From: Delphinapterus leucas
Taxonomy: Eukaryota; Chordata; Mammalia; Artiodactyla; Monodontidae
Reading direction: 5' to 3'
Assembly (NCBI RefSeq): GCF_002288925.2
Contig: NW_022098058.1
Span: 3,610,949 to 3,674,948, forward strand
Length of the DNA: 64,000 nt
In this document: piece by piece, positions 21,906-34,489 of the stretch
How the letters are laid out: the number at the start of each line of letters is the position of its first letter
Numbering within the stretch: the stretch's first letter is position 1
The notes under the pieces: model-generated
Database searches by the model: none
Told to the model about the DNA's origin: nothing
What the model saw: only the letters and a program-made list of their open reading frames with translations
Made by a program: the position numbers and the translations under genes

Positions 21906-22927
21906 CTGAAAGCAGAATAATTGTGCGTATACAGTCATAGCAATTTTGTAGCTCGATGGAAAAATTATAGGTGGGGGGCCTTTAGGCATTAGAGCCAGAA
22001 AAGAGGCTTTGGAGAATCAACACTAAAGGCTAATCAGAAGAGTAGCCTTATAAAGTATAGAGTGTAAAGAGTTAAAGCAATTCTAGTACTTTCCTCACTT
22101 TGGGAATGAAACACATTATTCTGTGGCCAGTGGTAAGTTTAGATAATATCCAGGTGTGAGGCAGAGTAGGAAGCAAGAGAGTGATATGATATGTAGCTGG
22201 GGCTCTTTTTAAACACTGAGATATAATTTGCATGCCATAAAATTCACCTTTCTGAAGTGTAAAATTCATTGGTTTTAGTATACTTATGAGATTGTGTAAC
22301 CATCACCACTATCTAATTCCATGTCTTCATCACTCCAAAAAGAAACCCTATACCCATTAGCAGTCATTCCCCAAACCCCCTTCCCGCAGGCCCAGGCAAC
22401 TGCTTATCTACTTTGTGTCTCTATGGATTTGCCTATTCTAGACATTGGATATAAATGGAATTATATAACATGTGACTTTTTCTTCTTTTGCGTCCAGCTT
22501 CTTTCTCTTAACATAATGTTTTCAAGGTTTATCCGCATTGTAGCATGGACATAAGAAAGAACTACATAAAGAGCACTTAGTAGTACTTAGTTCTTTTTAA
22601 TGGAAGTTTATTCCTCTATTCCTTTTTGTAATATTCCATTGTATGGATGTACCATATTTTATTTATCCATTCATCAGTTGATGGATATTTGGGTTTTTTC
22701 CACTTCTGTGCTATTATGAATAATGCTGCTATGAACATTTGTGTACAAGTTGTTATGTGAACGTGTTTTCAGTTTTCTTACATATATACCCAGGAGTGGA
22801 ATAGGAGTAACTCTATGTTTAACTCTTTGAGGGACTGCCAAACTGTTTTCCAAAGCTGCTGTGCCATTTTATTTTTTATTTTTATTTATTTTTTGCTGTG
22901 CCATTTTACATTCCTGCCAGTAATGTA

Positions 22928-23309
22928 TGATGGTTCCATTTTTTAAAAAATAAATAAATTTATTTATTTATGGCTGCGTTGGGTCTTTGTTGCTGCACAT
23001 AGGCTTTCTCTAGTTGCGGTGAGAGGGGGGGCTACTCTTCATTGCGGTGTGCAGGCGTCTCATTGCAGTGCGCTGGCATCTCATTGCCGTGGCTTCTCTT
23101 GTTGCAGCATGGGCTCTAGGCGTGTGGGCTTCAGTAGTTGTGGCTCGCGGGCTCTAGAGCTCAGGCTCAGTAGCTGCGGCGCACGGGTTAGTTGCTCCGC
23201 GGCATGTGGGATCTTCCTGGGCCAGGGCTCAAACCCGTGTCCCCTGCATTGGCAGGCAGATTCTTAACCACTGCGCTACCAGGGACGTCCCGTGATGGTT
23301 CCATTTTTT
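22928..23309 (-). mobile_element. CHR-family SINE (long type), antisense, inside the L1M element
   Basis: The body at 22945-23292 has the tail aaataaataaatttattt at the left and the head ending 'ctaccagggacgtccc' at the right. A 17-bp perfect duplication tgatggttccatttttt is at 22928-22944 and 23293-23309. A partial internal duplication of 'tctcattgc..gtggc' units is visible. Confidence 0.95.
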
Positions 23310-24229
23310 TTCCACGTCCTTGACAACATTGTTATTGTACTTTAAAAAATTATTATTCTAGCCATCTTAGTGTATATAAAGTGGTATCTCATTGTGTTAT
23401 TTATTTGCATTTCCCTAATGGTTAATGATGCTGAGCATCTTTTCATGTGATTATTGACTGTTTGTATATCTTATATGGAGAAATGCCTATTGAAATTCTT
23501 TCTTATTTTTAATTGGGTTAATTGGGTTGGTTTGAGTCTTTTTGTTGGTGAGTTGTAAGAGTTTTCTTTATATGTTCTAGTTATAAGTACCTTACCAGAA
23601 TATGATTTGCAAATATTTTCTCCTACTTAATGGGTTATCTTTTTACTTTTGATAGTGATTTTTGAAGCACAAGCAACATTTTAAAATTTTGATAAAGTCC
23701 AGTTTATCTATTTTTTCTGTTGTTGCTTGTGCTTTTGGTATATGTCTAGGAAATCATTGCCTAATTCAAAGTCACCTGTTTTCTTCTAAGAGTTTTATAG
23801 TTTTATCTCTTACAGTTAGGTCTTTGATTCATTCTGCATTAATTTTTATAAGTATAAATTTTATGGTATAAGGTAGGAGTCCCACTTCATTCTTATACAT
23901 GTGTGGATATCTATATTTCCCAGCACATTCATTGAAAAGACTCTTCTCTCCCCATTGAATTGTTTTGGCACCCTTGTTGAAAAATCAGCTCATTATAGAA
24001 TTATGGATTCATATTTGGATTTTCAGTTCTATTCTGTTGATGAGATGGATTCCAGTGATCTACCGTCTATCCTTATACCACTACCACAGTCTTCATTACT
24101 GTAGCTTTGTAGTAAGCTTCGAAATTGGAAAACGTGAGTTCTCCAACTTTGTTATTTTTGTTCTTTTCTAAGATTTTTGCCTATTCTTGGTTCATTGAAT
24201 TTTCTTATGGATTTTAGGGTCAGTTTGTC

Positions 24230-24386
24230 AATTTCTTTTATTTATTTTTATTTCTATTTTTTTTGGCTGTGCCATGTGGCTTGTAGGATATTAGTTCCCT
24301 GACCAGGGATTGAACCTGGGCCCCGGCAGTGAAAGCACTGAGTTCTAACCACTGCACCACCAGGGAATTCCCTGTTAATTTCTTTT
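24230..24386 (-). mobile_element. Short CHR-type SINE, antisense, inside the L1M element
   Basis: The body at 24240-24376 reads 'ttttttggctgtgccatgtg', 'gttccctgaccagggattga', 'aaccactgcaccaccaggga', 'attccctg'. A 10-bp duplication aatttctttt is at 24230-24239 and 24377-24386. Confidence 0.93.
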
Positions 24387-25200
24387 GAAAAGGCAATGGG
24401 GATTTTGATAAGGATTGCATTGAATCTGCAGATTAATTTGAAGAATATTGGCATCTATCAAGTCTTCCAGTCCATGAACACTGCTGTCTTTCCATTTGTT
24501 TTGATCTTCTTTAATTTCTTTCAATAATGTTTTGTAGTTTTCAGTAGTCTTCCTTTTAAACATTTGTTACCAATAATTATATTCTTTTTGATGCTGTTAT
24601 AAATGGAGTTGTTTTCTTAATTTTTTAATTCATCATTACTAGTATATGGAAATACAACTGATATTTTATGTTGACTGTGTATCGTGCAACCTTGCCGAAC
24701 TCGTTTATTAGCTCTAATAGAATGTGTGTGTATATGTGTGTTCCTTGAAATTTTTTATATACAAGATCATGTCATCTACAGATAGCAGTAGTTTTACCTC
24801 TTCCTTTCCAATCTGGAAGCCTTTTATTTCTTTTTCTTACCTAATTGTCCTGGCTAGAATCTCTAGTACGATGCTAAGTAAAAGTGGAGAGAGCAGACAT
24901 CTTTGTCTTATTCCTGGTCTTTGGGGGAAAACTTTCAGTCTTTCACCATTAGTATAATGTTAACTGTGGTTTTTTTCATAGATGCCTTTTATCAAGTTGA
25001 GGAATTTCCTTTTGATTCCTAGGTTGCTGAGAGTTTTTTATGATGAAAATGTATTGGGTTTTGTTAAATGCTTTGTCTGTGTCTATGGTCATGTGGGTTT
25101 TGTCCTTTATTAATATTGTGTATTATATTGATATTTATGTGTTGAACCAACCTTGCACTGCTGGGATAAATCTCACTTAGTCATCATATATAATCCTTTT

Positions 25201-25340
25201 TTCCCTCTGAGGTGTTTTTTTTTTTAAATTGAGGTCTAGTTGATGTACAATATTATGTAAGTTTCAGATATACAACAGAGTGATTCACAATTTTTAAAGC
25301 TGTATTCCATTTATAATTATTATAAAATATTGGCTATATA
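25201..25340 (-). mobile_element. Cetartiodactyl-type L1 3'-end stub inserted in the L1M element
   Basis: After poly-T at 25224-25235, 'aaattgaggtctagttgatg' and 'gtttcagatatacaacagag' match the same 3' UTR seen in the young L1 at 49.7 kb. The host L1M text resumes after it. The flanks 'atatataatccttttt' and 'atatataattcttttt' look like a duplicated target. Confidence 0.7.
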
Positions 25341-25439
25341 TAATTCTTTTTATATATTGCTAGATTTGGTTTGTTAGTATACTGTTTGTAGCTGGAGCTT
25401 TTTGCAAAGTGTTTTTAGTAGATCTGACATTATACAGAG

Positions 25440-25575
25440 AGAAATAGAAGGTGCCTCACATTTTACCAACTGCTGTGTGCTGCTACCATGCTAAAGGCCT
25501 TATGTATGCTCTCTTATTTAAACTTCTAGGTAGTGGTGTCCCTGTCTTGCAGATGAGAAAACAAAGAGGCAAAAA
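25440..25575 (+). repeat. MIR SINE fragment
   Basis: 'ccatgctaaaggccttatgt', 'cttgcagatgagaaaacaaa', 'gaggc' in MIR order. Confidence 0.65.
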
Positions 25576-26299
25576 AAAAATTTGTTTTGGTTTAGCACTT
25601 ATCTTCTCTTAAGTAGGGATTGATACTGCAAGGAAAAGAAGTAAGGCAGAGCCAAATAGCCAGATAAAGCAGCGGGTTTTTTGAAGGTGTGTTATAAGTT
25701 ATAAAGCTAGTTTTATGTGTGTAATAACAGAACTGGACCCGTCGTGGGTATAATCATAGGCTAGAGATCTTATATAAGGTGAAGGGCTGGGCATAGAAAG
25801 AAATACAAGATTTTCTTGGTTGTATGGCCACCCTTTTTTGATAGCAGATAGGATCAGGCCCTAACCCTTAAATGAAAACCGTCTTTAAGCCTCAGGGTTA
25901 AAGAAGACACTTTTCCTGCCCGTAAGTAGTTAGTGTTGTAGTGTGGATGACATGTAAGCTGTACAGTGACATTCTGGGCCTTTAGCAATGCCCACATTAA
26001 CCAGGTGGCCATTGGTGTTGGGGGAGCCTGGAATCCTTATTGTATACTTAGTTAATAATAATAAGTATGGAATGATTAACTATAAAGTATGCCGATTTGG
26101 GACACCAGTTGCTGATTTGGGAGATTTGTGCCCGTGTTTGGGGAACACAGATTCCCTGGGTGTTCAACAGCTGGATTACCAAGTATTAGTATTTCATGGG
26201 GATTCAGCTTCCAAAGATGATTGGAATTTGATGAGAGATTGCCTGGCAAGTGTGTAGCTGCAGACAGAAAAGGCAGTGAAAGTAGACTTTAGAGTGGAA

Positions 26300-26560
26300 A
26301 AGTTGGAGGTAGGAGGTCTTCGGATTAGCAAATTAATCTAGTTCTGATGAATATGAGAGAAAAATGGTTAACACAAAATTCTGCATAGTGATTACTTCCA
26401 GTGGAAGCCAAGGTGAGGCAGGAGGGTATGGTAGAGAGCTTTAATGGTATTGGTAGGTTCTGTTTCTTAAAATGAGTGGTAGATCCATGAGTGTTCTTTT
26501 TATTAGTAGGCTTTATAACTTCTCTGTACATCACATTTTAAAATATATCCAATATTTCTT
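26300..26560 (+). mobile_element. Possible old L1 3' end, sense
   Basis: 'ggtaggttctgtttcttaa' and 'atccatgagtgttctttt' resemble the 3' ends of ancient L1M/HAL1 families. Weak similarity by eye. Confidence 0.35.
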
Positions 26561-26789
26561 CACAAAAGGGGGAGATGAAAGAAAAACAGGTGGAAGAATA
26601 AAGGAAGAGAATCAAGTCCCAGCAAGGAACTAATGCCAGGCAGCCTTTGCTTAATATATGTCGTGTTACAGTGATCTTGCCCATTTAGAGTTATTAGGAG
26701 AATATATGTTTCTCTCTTTGCTTCCATGACTTAAAACTAAAAGGTAATTTCCTAGAGCTAAGCTTTGGGAAGAGGAGAAGAAAATGAAG

Positions 26790-27740
26790 CTTTGAAACAG
26801 ATTTTGTTTCTGTTTCTCAGGGGAGAAAGTGGTAGGTGTTGGAGTGGGAGCTCATGTGTCCAGGCACCAAACTTGGCAGACAGCTCCCTCAGAGCAGATG
26901 GAGTGAGGATTTCACAGCCTGACTGACTGACTCAGACCTGCCTCCCTGCAGGCAGCCACTATTGGGGATGGCTTGAATCTCTGTCAAAAGCTGCAGGATC
27001 ATGTTATTTCTCCTTCTACTCTAGCAGTGGCAAACTCTAACCTTCCTGGACGAAGAGCTGCCCAGGACTCAGGCAGACCAAGTGTTTGGGCAAGGAGCTG
27101 AGTATTGATATCTGACCTCTATTGTTTGCAGGGACAGTGGCTTTGGTGGAATGGACGTTTCTTAGACTGAAGTGTTTAAACAGAGGCTGTTAACTCCCGG
27201 TGGATGACTCCCCCAATCCATGTTGCTTTAGGGAGGATTTTTACATTGAATTGGATTGCCTGTGTGTTCTCCAAGCTTCTGTTCTGCCTGGAGATTATGA
27301 GAAATGTGAATTGAAAGCTTCTATATAGTCCATGATTGGTTTAGTGAGGTCAGCATAGGAAAAAACCCTGGGAGAGACTTAGAATTATTGCCTAAGATGT
27401 AAACAGCTTTCCGAAAATGACAGATCTTGCTGCCAGTCACGATTTTAGCACCCAGTGAAGATGAACATGTGCTGGATTAGGGCCACAGCCTTTTAGTTGG
27501 TGTCCTTGCCTTTAGTCTCTCCCCTGCCAATTTAGACTACAAATGCTGCCAGGCTTTTTTCCCTGAAAGCCTACTTTCATCATGGCACTCTCCATTCAGG
27601 TAGCTCTAGTAGCTGCCGCTCTGCATCAAGTCTAGGCATGCTGTCTAGCTTTGAAATGTGTTATATCTGGCCTGCTTCTCTAGCTAAAACCCACCTACCT
27701 GTAAGTCCTATAAGTCTTAGCTCAATTTCTTCCTCCTTCA
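26790..27740. other. Unique intronic block, no repeat recognised
   Basis: Free of recognisable transposons, with a cluster of AP-1-like half sites in 'ctgactgactgactcag' at about 26921-26937. No exon can be supported. Confidence 0.35.
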
Positions 27741-27974
27741 AGCTAGCATCGATCACCGTCTTCTGTGCTCTATCAACCATATATAGTAATTTCTAAATAA
27801 TGTAGTGGTAAATTGTTTCATAATGGTTATTTGTATGTTAGTGTTGGACTCTGAGCCCTTTGAAGTTATGGACCATGTTTCCTCCTCTTCCCCATGGTAT
27901 TTAAGGTGGCGCTGGGCACATGTCAGTACATTTTGTTAAATTATTAAACACTGAAAGTTTTGTAAGTAATAACT

Positions 27975-28560
27975 AGTATTTGTATATTATTTTAGAGTTT
28001 ACAAATGCTTTTACATTTATTATCTCACTTAATTCTTCCAGAAACTTTGTGATATTCCCATTTAAAGATGAAGAAATTGACTCTTAAAGAGATGAAGCTC
28101 AGCTCAGTGCTCTGTGACAACCTAGATGGGTGGGATGGGGGCAGGGAGGGAGGTCCAGGAGGGAGGGGAGATATGTATACATATAGCTGATTCACTTCAT
28201 TGTACAGCAGAAAGTAACACAGCACTGTAAAGCAATTATACTCCGAAAAAACAAAAAATAAAATAAAATCACACATTTAGTATTATTGCATTGGTAAAAA
28301 TACAATCATACTTAGAAAAAAATAAGAAAAATACATTAAAAGAATGTTAAAATAAGCTTTGTTTAGGGATTACAGGTGATTTATTTTCAGCTTTTTTATT
28401 TTCATAAATTCTTTAATTATGTATTACTTTTAGAGGGTAAAAAGGTGAACTAAAAGGAATAAAAATAACTTACTGCTAAAAAAACAAAAAAGAGTTGATA
28501 TAATTTGCCCAAGGTCTCACAGTTGCTAACTGGTAGACAGAACTGGAGTCCAAGTTTTTA
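27975..28560 (+). repeat. MIR SINE split by an L1 stub
   Basis: The left part at 27975-28097 has 'acatttattatctcacttaa', 'agatgaagaaattgactctt'. The right part from about 28495 has 'tttgcccaaggtctcacag' and 'agacagaactggagtccaag'. The interrupting piece begins with an L1 3' end at 28098. Confidence 0.65.
28098..28262 (+). mobile_element. Cetartiodactyl-type L1 3'-end stub, sense
   Basis: 'tgctctgtgacaacctagat', 'gagatatgtatacatatagc', 'tgattcacttcattgtacag', ending 'gcaattatactccgaaaaaa'. This is the same 3' UTR as the antisense L1 at 49.65 kb, in the opposite orientation. 5'-truncated to about 160 bp. Confidence 0.9.
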
Positions 28561-28755
28561 GTTCTGTTGAAAATGCCAACTTACCTCAGGTTTTCTTAAA
28601 ATCCCAGTTTTCTTTAAGGGATTTGTAGACATTGTTATTCAATACCATGGAAATATGCTGGGAGTGCAATGAAAAAGCGCTGTCTTCCTGTGAACTAGAC
28701 AGTTATAAAAGATGTTATGAATGTTTCAGACTCAAATGGATCTGAAGAAGGAAGG

Positions 28756-29207
28756 TGTAGTGGGTTGAATAGTGTCCCTCATATCTACCCATCACCTTAG
28801 AATGTGACCTTTTTTGGAAATAAGGTCTTTGCAGAAGTGATTAGTTAAGGATTTTGAGATGAAATCATCCTAGATTTAGGGTGGGCTCTAAATTCAATGA
28901 CTGGTGTCCTTATAAGGAGAAGAGAGGACACAGAGAGGAACAGGGACGAAAAGGCCATGTGAAGTTAGAGGCAGAGATTGGAGCTAGGTAGCTACATGCC
29001 AGGGACCAGCAAGGATTGCTGATAGCCACTAGAAGCTGGAAGAAGCAAGGAACCGATGGTCCCCTGCAGCTTTCAGAGGGAACATAGCCCTGCCAACAGC
29101 TTGATTTCAGATTTCTAGCCTCCAAAACTGTGAGAGAATAAATTTTGACTGTTTTAAGCAATGATGTTTGTGCTGATTTGTTACAGCAGCCTTAGGAAAC
29201 TAATACA
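28756..29207 (+). mobile_element. MLT1-type MaLR solo LTR, sense
   Basis: Left end 'tgtagtgggttgaatagtgt', 'tggaaataaggtctttgcag', 'gactggtgtccttataagga', 'cagatttctagcctccaaaa', 'ctgtgagagaataaattttg', right end 'ggaaactaataca'. The aataaa within it fits an LTR polyadenylation signal. Ancient. Confidence 0.88.
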
Positions 29208-29673
29208 GAAGGGAAGAAAAAATGATTACCAAAAGTCTCTTATATACCAGGCTTATTCTAGGTACTATAATATGTTATTTTACTTTATCTCTCAACAGCT
29301 TTATGTAGGTGGGGATTATTTATCCATATTTTATTATCAGAAAAATAAGATTCAGAAAGATAAAATAGAAAACTCATGTTTCAAAAATATTCTATCATTC
29401 TGTTTTCAGCTATATATCAATACTTTCTTCTTCTGTTGGTTGCCTGAGGAACTTACTTTGCGGTCCTCACAGTGATTGGGCACTGAATTGTGATGGTCTA
29501 TCCGTACTAGATTGGTTAAAGATGTGATTGGTGGATCAGTCAAAAGAGGGCCGGAAATCTCATATGACCTTTCTTCTGGGCCTGAGTTTTAGCCTCTCTC
29601 CCCCAACATCTTTACCTACATATTCACTCAGCCTTCATGAAACTTCCCGAGATTCCTCTTTACCTAATAATTT

Positions 29674-29701
29674 TCTCTCTCTCTCTCTCTCTTTCTCTCT
29701 T
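29674..29701. repeat. (TC)n simple repeat
   Basis: A TC dinucleotide run with one TTT interruption at 29692-29694. Confidence 0.95.
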
Positions 29702-31289
29702 TCATCTGAAACTCCATAACAGTTTATCTACTGAATTTTATTATGCTTATCATAGTCTATATTTTATTATGTGATTTCTGTCTATGTCTTACTCTCCCAG
29801 GTACATTGTCAGCTTCTTGAGGATGAGGATCTTGTCTTGTTGATTTTTATATCTTCCATGTTACGTACTGGGAATCCTTACTCATAACATCTGAAATTAA
29901 CTGTTAGTTGGATTTCTATTTTCCTCTTCTCCCTCTTCTCCAGTTTTCAGGTTCCAGTGCCAACTTTTGGAAGGCAGAGTTCATCTTTGGTTTCTTCCTG
30001 TCTTCCTTTTCAGTGACGTTATTATCCTTGTGTACCTCATACCCTCACTGGGCCTTGTTGTCCGCTGACTCTCATTTAATTCTGTTCTGAAGTGTTGCTA
30101 TGCTGTATTCTAAATACGTTTTTAAGAGGTCTATCATAGCATTTTCACAATGTTATAATCATGATAGATGCCTGCCTCCCAAACTACAAATTTCTCTAAA
30201 AGAAGCGTTTTTCTTGCCCATTCTAATACCCAAAATGCCTAGTTTTTTGCTTCACATTCATTAAATGTTGGTTGAGTGAGTAAATTAATGGTGTTTTACT
30301 TCCTAGGATGTCTGTATTTTTCTAGGAAAACTGGTAGCCCCTGATAGGCCTTCCAAATCCAATTGAATTTGGTGGTAGAATTTTTTAAAATATTAACAAG
30401 TATTGAGGTAGAGGTCTGGGTTGGGAGCCTTTTGATTCCCCTAATATTCAACGTTATAGGTTACCCTCTATTTTAGATGGCTGGTCCTGCCAGGTATAGA
30501 TGCGAAGTAGATCATAAGGCCAAGATAATCTTGAAAAGTGATGCTGAAACTCTCCATATGGAGCAGACTTATTTCCAGGAGAGTTTTGTGAAGCTATCTT
30601 TTCATGAAAATAGCTTTTAAGAAGCAAAGCACAACATTTTAAGCTTCAGATAATTCAAGGCTTAGAGGTGGTTGAGATCCTCTTTTATAGTTTCTTCCTC
30701 TAGAGGAGTAGCGTAGCATGAGAGAAAGAACACTGACGTGGGGTTCACAGTGCAAGTTCTGGTCCCAAACATGAGTGTAATTATTTATATGATTATAGTG
30801 GACTTCTGTTGTTTTTGCCTTCCAGTGTCCATTTCCCCTTCTTTTAATACCATCGTCCAGATTTTCCTCTGGAGAGCCATCTTCTCCCTAGAACTCAGGT
30901 CTTGTGCTTTGGGCAGAGCCCACTTCACCCCTGGCTTCAAGGATGGACATGTGATTCATGCCTTGCTAATTAGAGTATTATATTTTTCTGATCATGGAGA
31001 TTGATTTAGGAATGGGCAGCAATCTCAGTTTGGATCTATTTTGATCAATTTTTTTTAGAGAAGGTATGTATTCTTTTTATGTTGGATATGAACCTGGGAA
31101 GATGTAAGACTGGGGTCCTCAGGAGAAGTTCTGCCTGGGAATGAAGCCAAAACAGAGATGAAAAGCAACCAGATCCTCTGAACTCCTAAAATCTCTTGGA
31201 CTCAAAACCTGGACTTTTCATATATGTGAATTAGTAATTTTGTTTTTGCCTAGTTTACTTTTGCAAGTCACCTGAAAAGGTGACTTTAA

Positions 31290-31670
31290 ACAAGCCTTTC
31301 AGGACTTTCCTGGTGGCGCAGTGGTTAAGAATCCACCTGCCAATGCAGGGGACACGGGTTCGAGCCCTGGTCCGGGAAGATCCCATATGCCACGGAGCAA
31401 CTACGCCCGTGCACCACAACTACTGAGCCTGTGCTCTAGAGCCCACGAGCCACAACTACTGAAGCCTGCATGACACAACTACTGAAGCCCACGTGCCTAG
31501 AGCCTGCGCTCCACAATAGGAGAAGCCACTGCAGTGAGAAGCCCGTGCACCACAACGAAGAGTAGCCGCCGCTCGCCGCAACTAGAGAAAGCCCACATGC
31601 AACAACAAAGACCCGACACAGCCAAAAATAAATAAATAAATAAATTTATTAAAAAACAAACAAGGTTTTC
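31290..31670 (+). mobile_element. CHR-family SINE (long type), sense
   Basis: The body at 31302-31655 has head 'ggactttcctggtggcgcag', B-box-like 'ggttcgagccctgg', 'cacaactactgaagcccacg', 'ctcgccgcaactagagaaag', and tail of aaataaataaat. The flanks caagcctttc and caaggttttc agree at 8 of 10 positions, an old duplication. Confidence 0.95.
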
Positions 31671-32750
31671 TGAGCCTTTATTTTAGTATCTTTAAAATGA
31701 GCACACTGGGCTCATTAAGAGGTAGATTTACTTCTATGTTGATACCTGTTTGAAATAAACTAGATTTTTTTCCATTGGAATAACCCAGGTTGGTGGTCTG
31801 GATGTTCTTGGTGCTACTAAGTTGTGTTTCCCTGTTGTTAAATCTGACTACTGATATTTCCGTGGATTTATAAAATGATAGCATTGTCACTTATCATGTC
31901 TGTAAACTGGACCACATATTTTAGCCTCTTGAGTTTTAGTTTCCTCTTTTAGGGTGCTGATGCTGATAGCTATCTTGTTCAACTCACAAAATCAAATGGT
32001 GGAATGAAATCAGAGGGTCAGAAGAGAAGTATAATTTTGACTATAGAGGATAGGTAGGATTCAGATGAGAAGAGAGGTAAGGCATGAACATGAATGACGT
32101 GAGCAAAGGCAAAAAAGAATGAGAATTCTTCTGTAAGTCAAACTTGTTCACATTCCTGGTGGAATATTGTATTTCATTCTGTCTTTCCCACTGCATGAAT
32201 AATTAGGGTACTGAAAGATTTGAAATAAGATCTTTGTGGGAAAGTAAAGGGTTCCAGAAATATGACTGAAAACTTAGTAACTGTCTATAATTATCTTGCT
32301 CTGTCGAAAAAATTCTGAGCAATGGTTTTCCATTCTTTCAGAGGAGAGAACTAGGCGAATTGGTATGAGATATTTGGAGTCTAATGAAGACATTTGGTTA
32401 AACATTAGAGCCCCTTAAAATAGGAGGGCTCTCTTTATCTTGAGTCATGATCATCTAGTTTTATGGAAATATGTGGAGGCACTGAGGTTTCTAGATGAGC
32501 GTTTGGCATCCCATTTAACTATAAGTCTACCTGGTTGTGGTTCTTGTCATGAACTACAGATATTTCTGCTATTGGGGAATAAGAACAATACCTATAAACA
32601 GGTTTTCTATATTTTATTGTACTTTATGGCATTAGGTGTATGGAATTCATGGGACTTTAGAGCTGAAAGAGAGAGTAAGAATAATAGAGCAAATGTTTAT
32701 TGAGTACTAGTTGTGTGCTATCCACTGTGCTAATTTCTTTACATATATTA

Positions 32751-33239
32751 AAGATCTTCCTCGACTTATGATGGGGTTACATCTCGATAAACTTATGGTA
32801 AGTTGAAAATATTGTAAGCTGAAAATGCATTTAACCTACTAAACATCACAGCCTAGCCTGCCGTAAATGTCCTTAGAACACTTACATTAGCCTACAGTTG
32901 GGCAAAATCATCTCACACAAAGTCTGTTTTATAATAAAGTGTTGAATATCTCATGTAATTGAATACTATACTGAAAGTGAAAAACAGAATGGTCTCTAGG
33001 TACAGAATGGTTGTAAGTGCATCATTTGTTTACACTCGTGTTCCTGTCGCTGACTGGTTTTGGGAGCTGTGGCTCATTACTGCTGCCCAGCATCGTGGGA
33101 GAGCATCCTACCTGTCGCTAGTCTGGGAAAAGATCAAAATTCAGAATTCGATGTATGGTTTCTACTGAATGTGTATTGTTCTTGCACCATCGTAAAATCA
33201 AAAAATTGTCAAAACATCATAATTTGGGGACCATCTGTG
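32751..33239 (-). mobile_element. MER8-like TcMar-Tigger DNA transposon
   Basis: 'cctcgacttatgatggggtt' at the left and 'tttggggaccatctgt' at the right are degraded inverted ends. Internal 'gttgggcaaaatcatctcac' and 'ataaagtgttgaatatctca' are typical of this family. Flanked by TA on both sides, as expected for TcMar insertion. Orientation is relative to the consensus as I recall it and is uncertain. Confidence 0.75.
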
Positions 33240-33289
33240 ACTAATTCTCACAGTTACCCTATAAAATAGGTACAATTATCATTCCTATT

Positions 33290-33334
33290 AGTTAAAATTG
33301 AAGTATAGTTGATTTACAATGTTTCAGGTGTATA
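33290..33334 (-). mobile_element. 45-bp L1 3' UTR stub with perfect target-site duplication
   Basis: 'aaaattgaagtatagttgat', 'ttacaatgtttcaggtgtat' matches the cetartiodactyl L1 3' end. The 13-bp duplication tatcattcctatt is at 33277-33289 and 33335-33347. No poly-T tail is left at its 3' end. Confidence 0.85.
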
Positions 33335-34489
33335 TATCATTCCTATTTTATGAGTGAGGAGATTGAAGATTGACAGGTTAAGAAATGTACCCCCAGGTCA
33401 TGCAGCTAAGAAGTGGCAGAGACAGAGTAATTAAAAATCTGTAATTGTGTGCCTTAAAGGTTATGTGGTCTGGGGGTTCCCAGCCTGGGCTCCTTGTAAT
33501 CTAGAGTCACAGCCCCCTTTCCACCCAGTGTCATTCCACTGTACCACTACCAGGGGGCGGTACTTGTGGTGTAACAAAATCTGTGCTAAACATGAAATCT
33601 AGAGGGAGTTTACTACATTTAGTATATTTTAGTGGTTTTGTTTTTTTTTAATTTTAACTTCAGTGACTGCTTAATGACTGAGATATGATTATAATAAATT
33701 AGGACTTTCAGCATTTTAAGATTTTTCTGATGCAATAAAAGAGTAAATAAAAAGCAAAATGCATAAATTAATTTTCCCTTTATTGCAAATAAGAGTTTTG
33801 TATTTAAAGTGATTTAAAATGAGATGCTAAGAATGAATGAGGAGAAATGTATTTCACGTTTTTTTCCTGGGCTAAGTGGCTATGCTATTTTTCTATTTGA
33901 GTGGGTATGTTCGTGTTTTTTTTGTCCTTGGAGGCTTACATTACTTAGGGAGACCACCACCACTAATAACAATCATTTGAGTAATGTTTTACATTTTACA
34001 GAGTACTTTCACTTATGTTATTGCCCAAACAACATTAGTCTTTCCATCTTTTGTGTTCCCATAGTCCTCTGCACAGAGCCCTGCACTGTATTGTAACATT
34101 TTTTGTGTGTTATTTACTCCCCACCCAACTATAGTCTCCAGAACAGTGTTCCTAGGGAACTGATTTGTGGGCCCTGTGGAGTTAGTACTGCCATGTTGAC
34201 TGGAGGGGAGCTCAGAGCTGCCTCCCAGAACGATATAAACTTTGAATCTGTTGGAGTTGAGAAAAAAGTTAAAATCAGTTTGCTTAGAAATAAAAGTGAA
34301 GCTTCTATTTATAGCATAGCGTAGCAGGAAAAAAGCATAGAATTTGGACTCAAAAGATCTGGATTTGAATTCCTTCCCCTATTTACCAGACATTCATTCT
34401 CAAAGCACTCTTGTACTTCTCCTCAGTAGTATTTATTGCAGTTGTAATTAAATAATTATTTGTTTATTGATTATATTTTCCACTAGTAT

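Larger units (their letters stand above)
22205..25395 (-). mobile_element. Long L1M-type LINE-1 3' half, antisense, with nested insertions
   Basis: Antisense L1 from the 3' UTR (22205, 'gagatataatttgcatgcc'; 'ccattagcagtcattcccc') through the ORF2 end ('ccatattttatttatccatt', 'tctagccatcttagtgtata') to further ORF2 text near 25140-25390 ('gttgaaccaaccttgcactg', 'tgctagatttggtttgttag'). It is broken by SINEs at 22945-23292 and 24240-24376 and by a younger L1 stub at about 25201-25334. Only short open frames remain, so it is dead. Confidence 0.85.
32690..33425 (+). repeat. MIR SINE split by a Tigger element and a 45-bp L1 stub
   Basis: MIR pieces: 32690-32750 ('gtttattgagtactagttgt', 'ttctttacatatatta'), 33240-33289 ('ctaattctcacagttaccct'), and 33335-33425 ('tatgagtgaggagattgaag', 'ggtcatgcagctaagaagtg'). 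Joined, they give one MIR; the two interruptions are dated after it. Confidence 0.85.

Noticed and set aside
27288..27310. Possible SYN2 exon 2 (text reading like LGDY)
   Set aside because: The match 'ctggagattatgag' is too short, the preceding residues do not fit, and no AG/GT borders in phase are seen.
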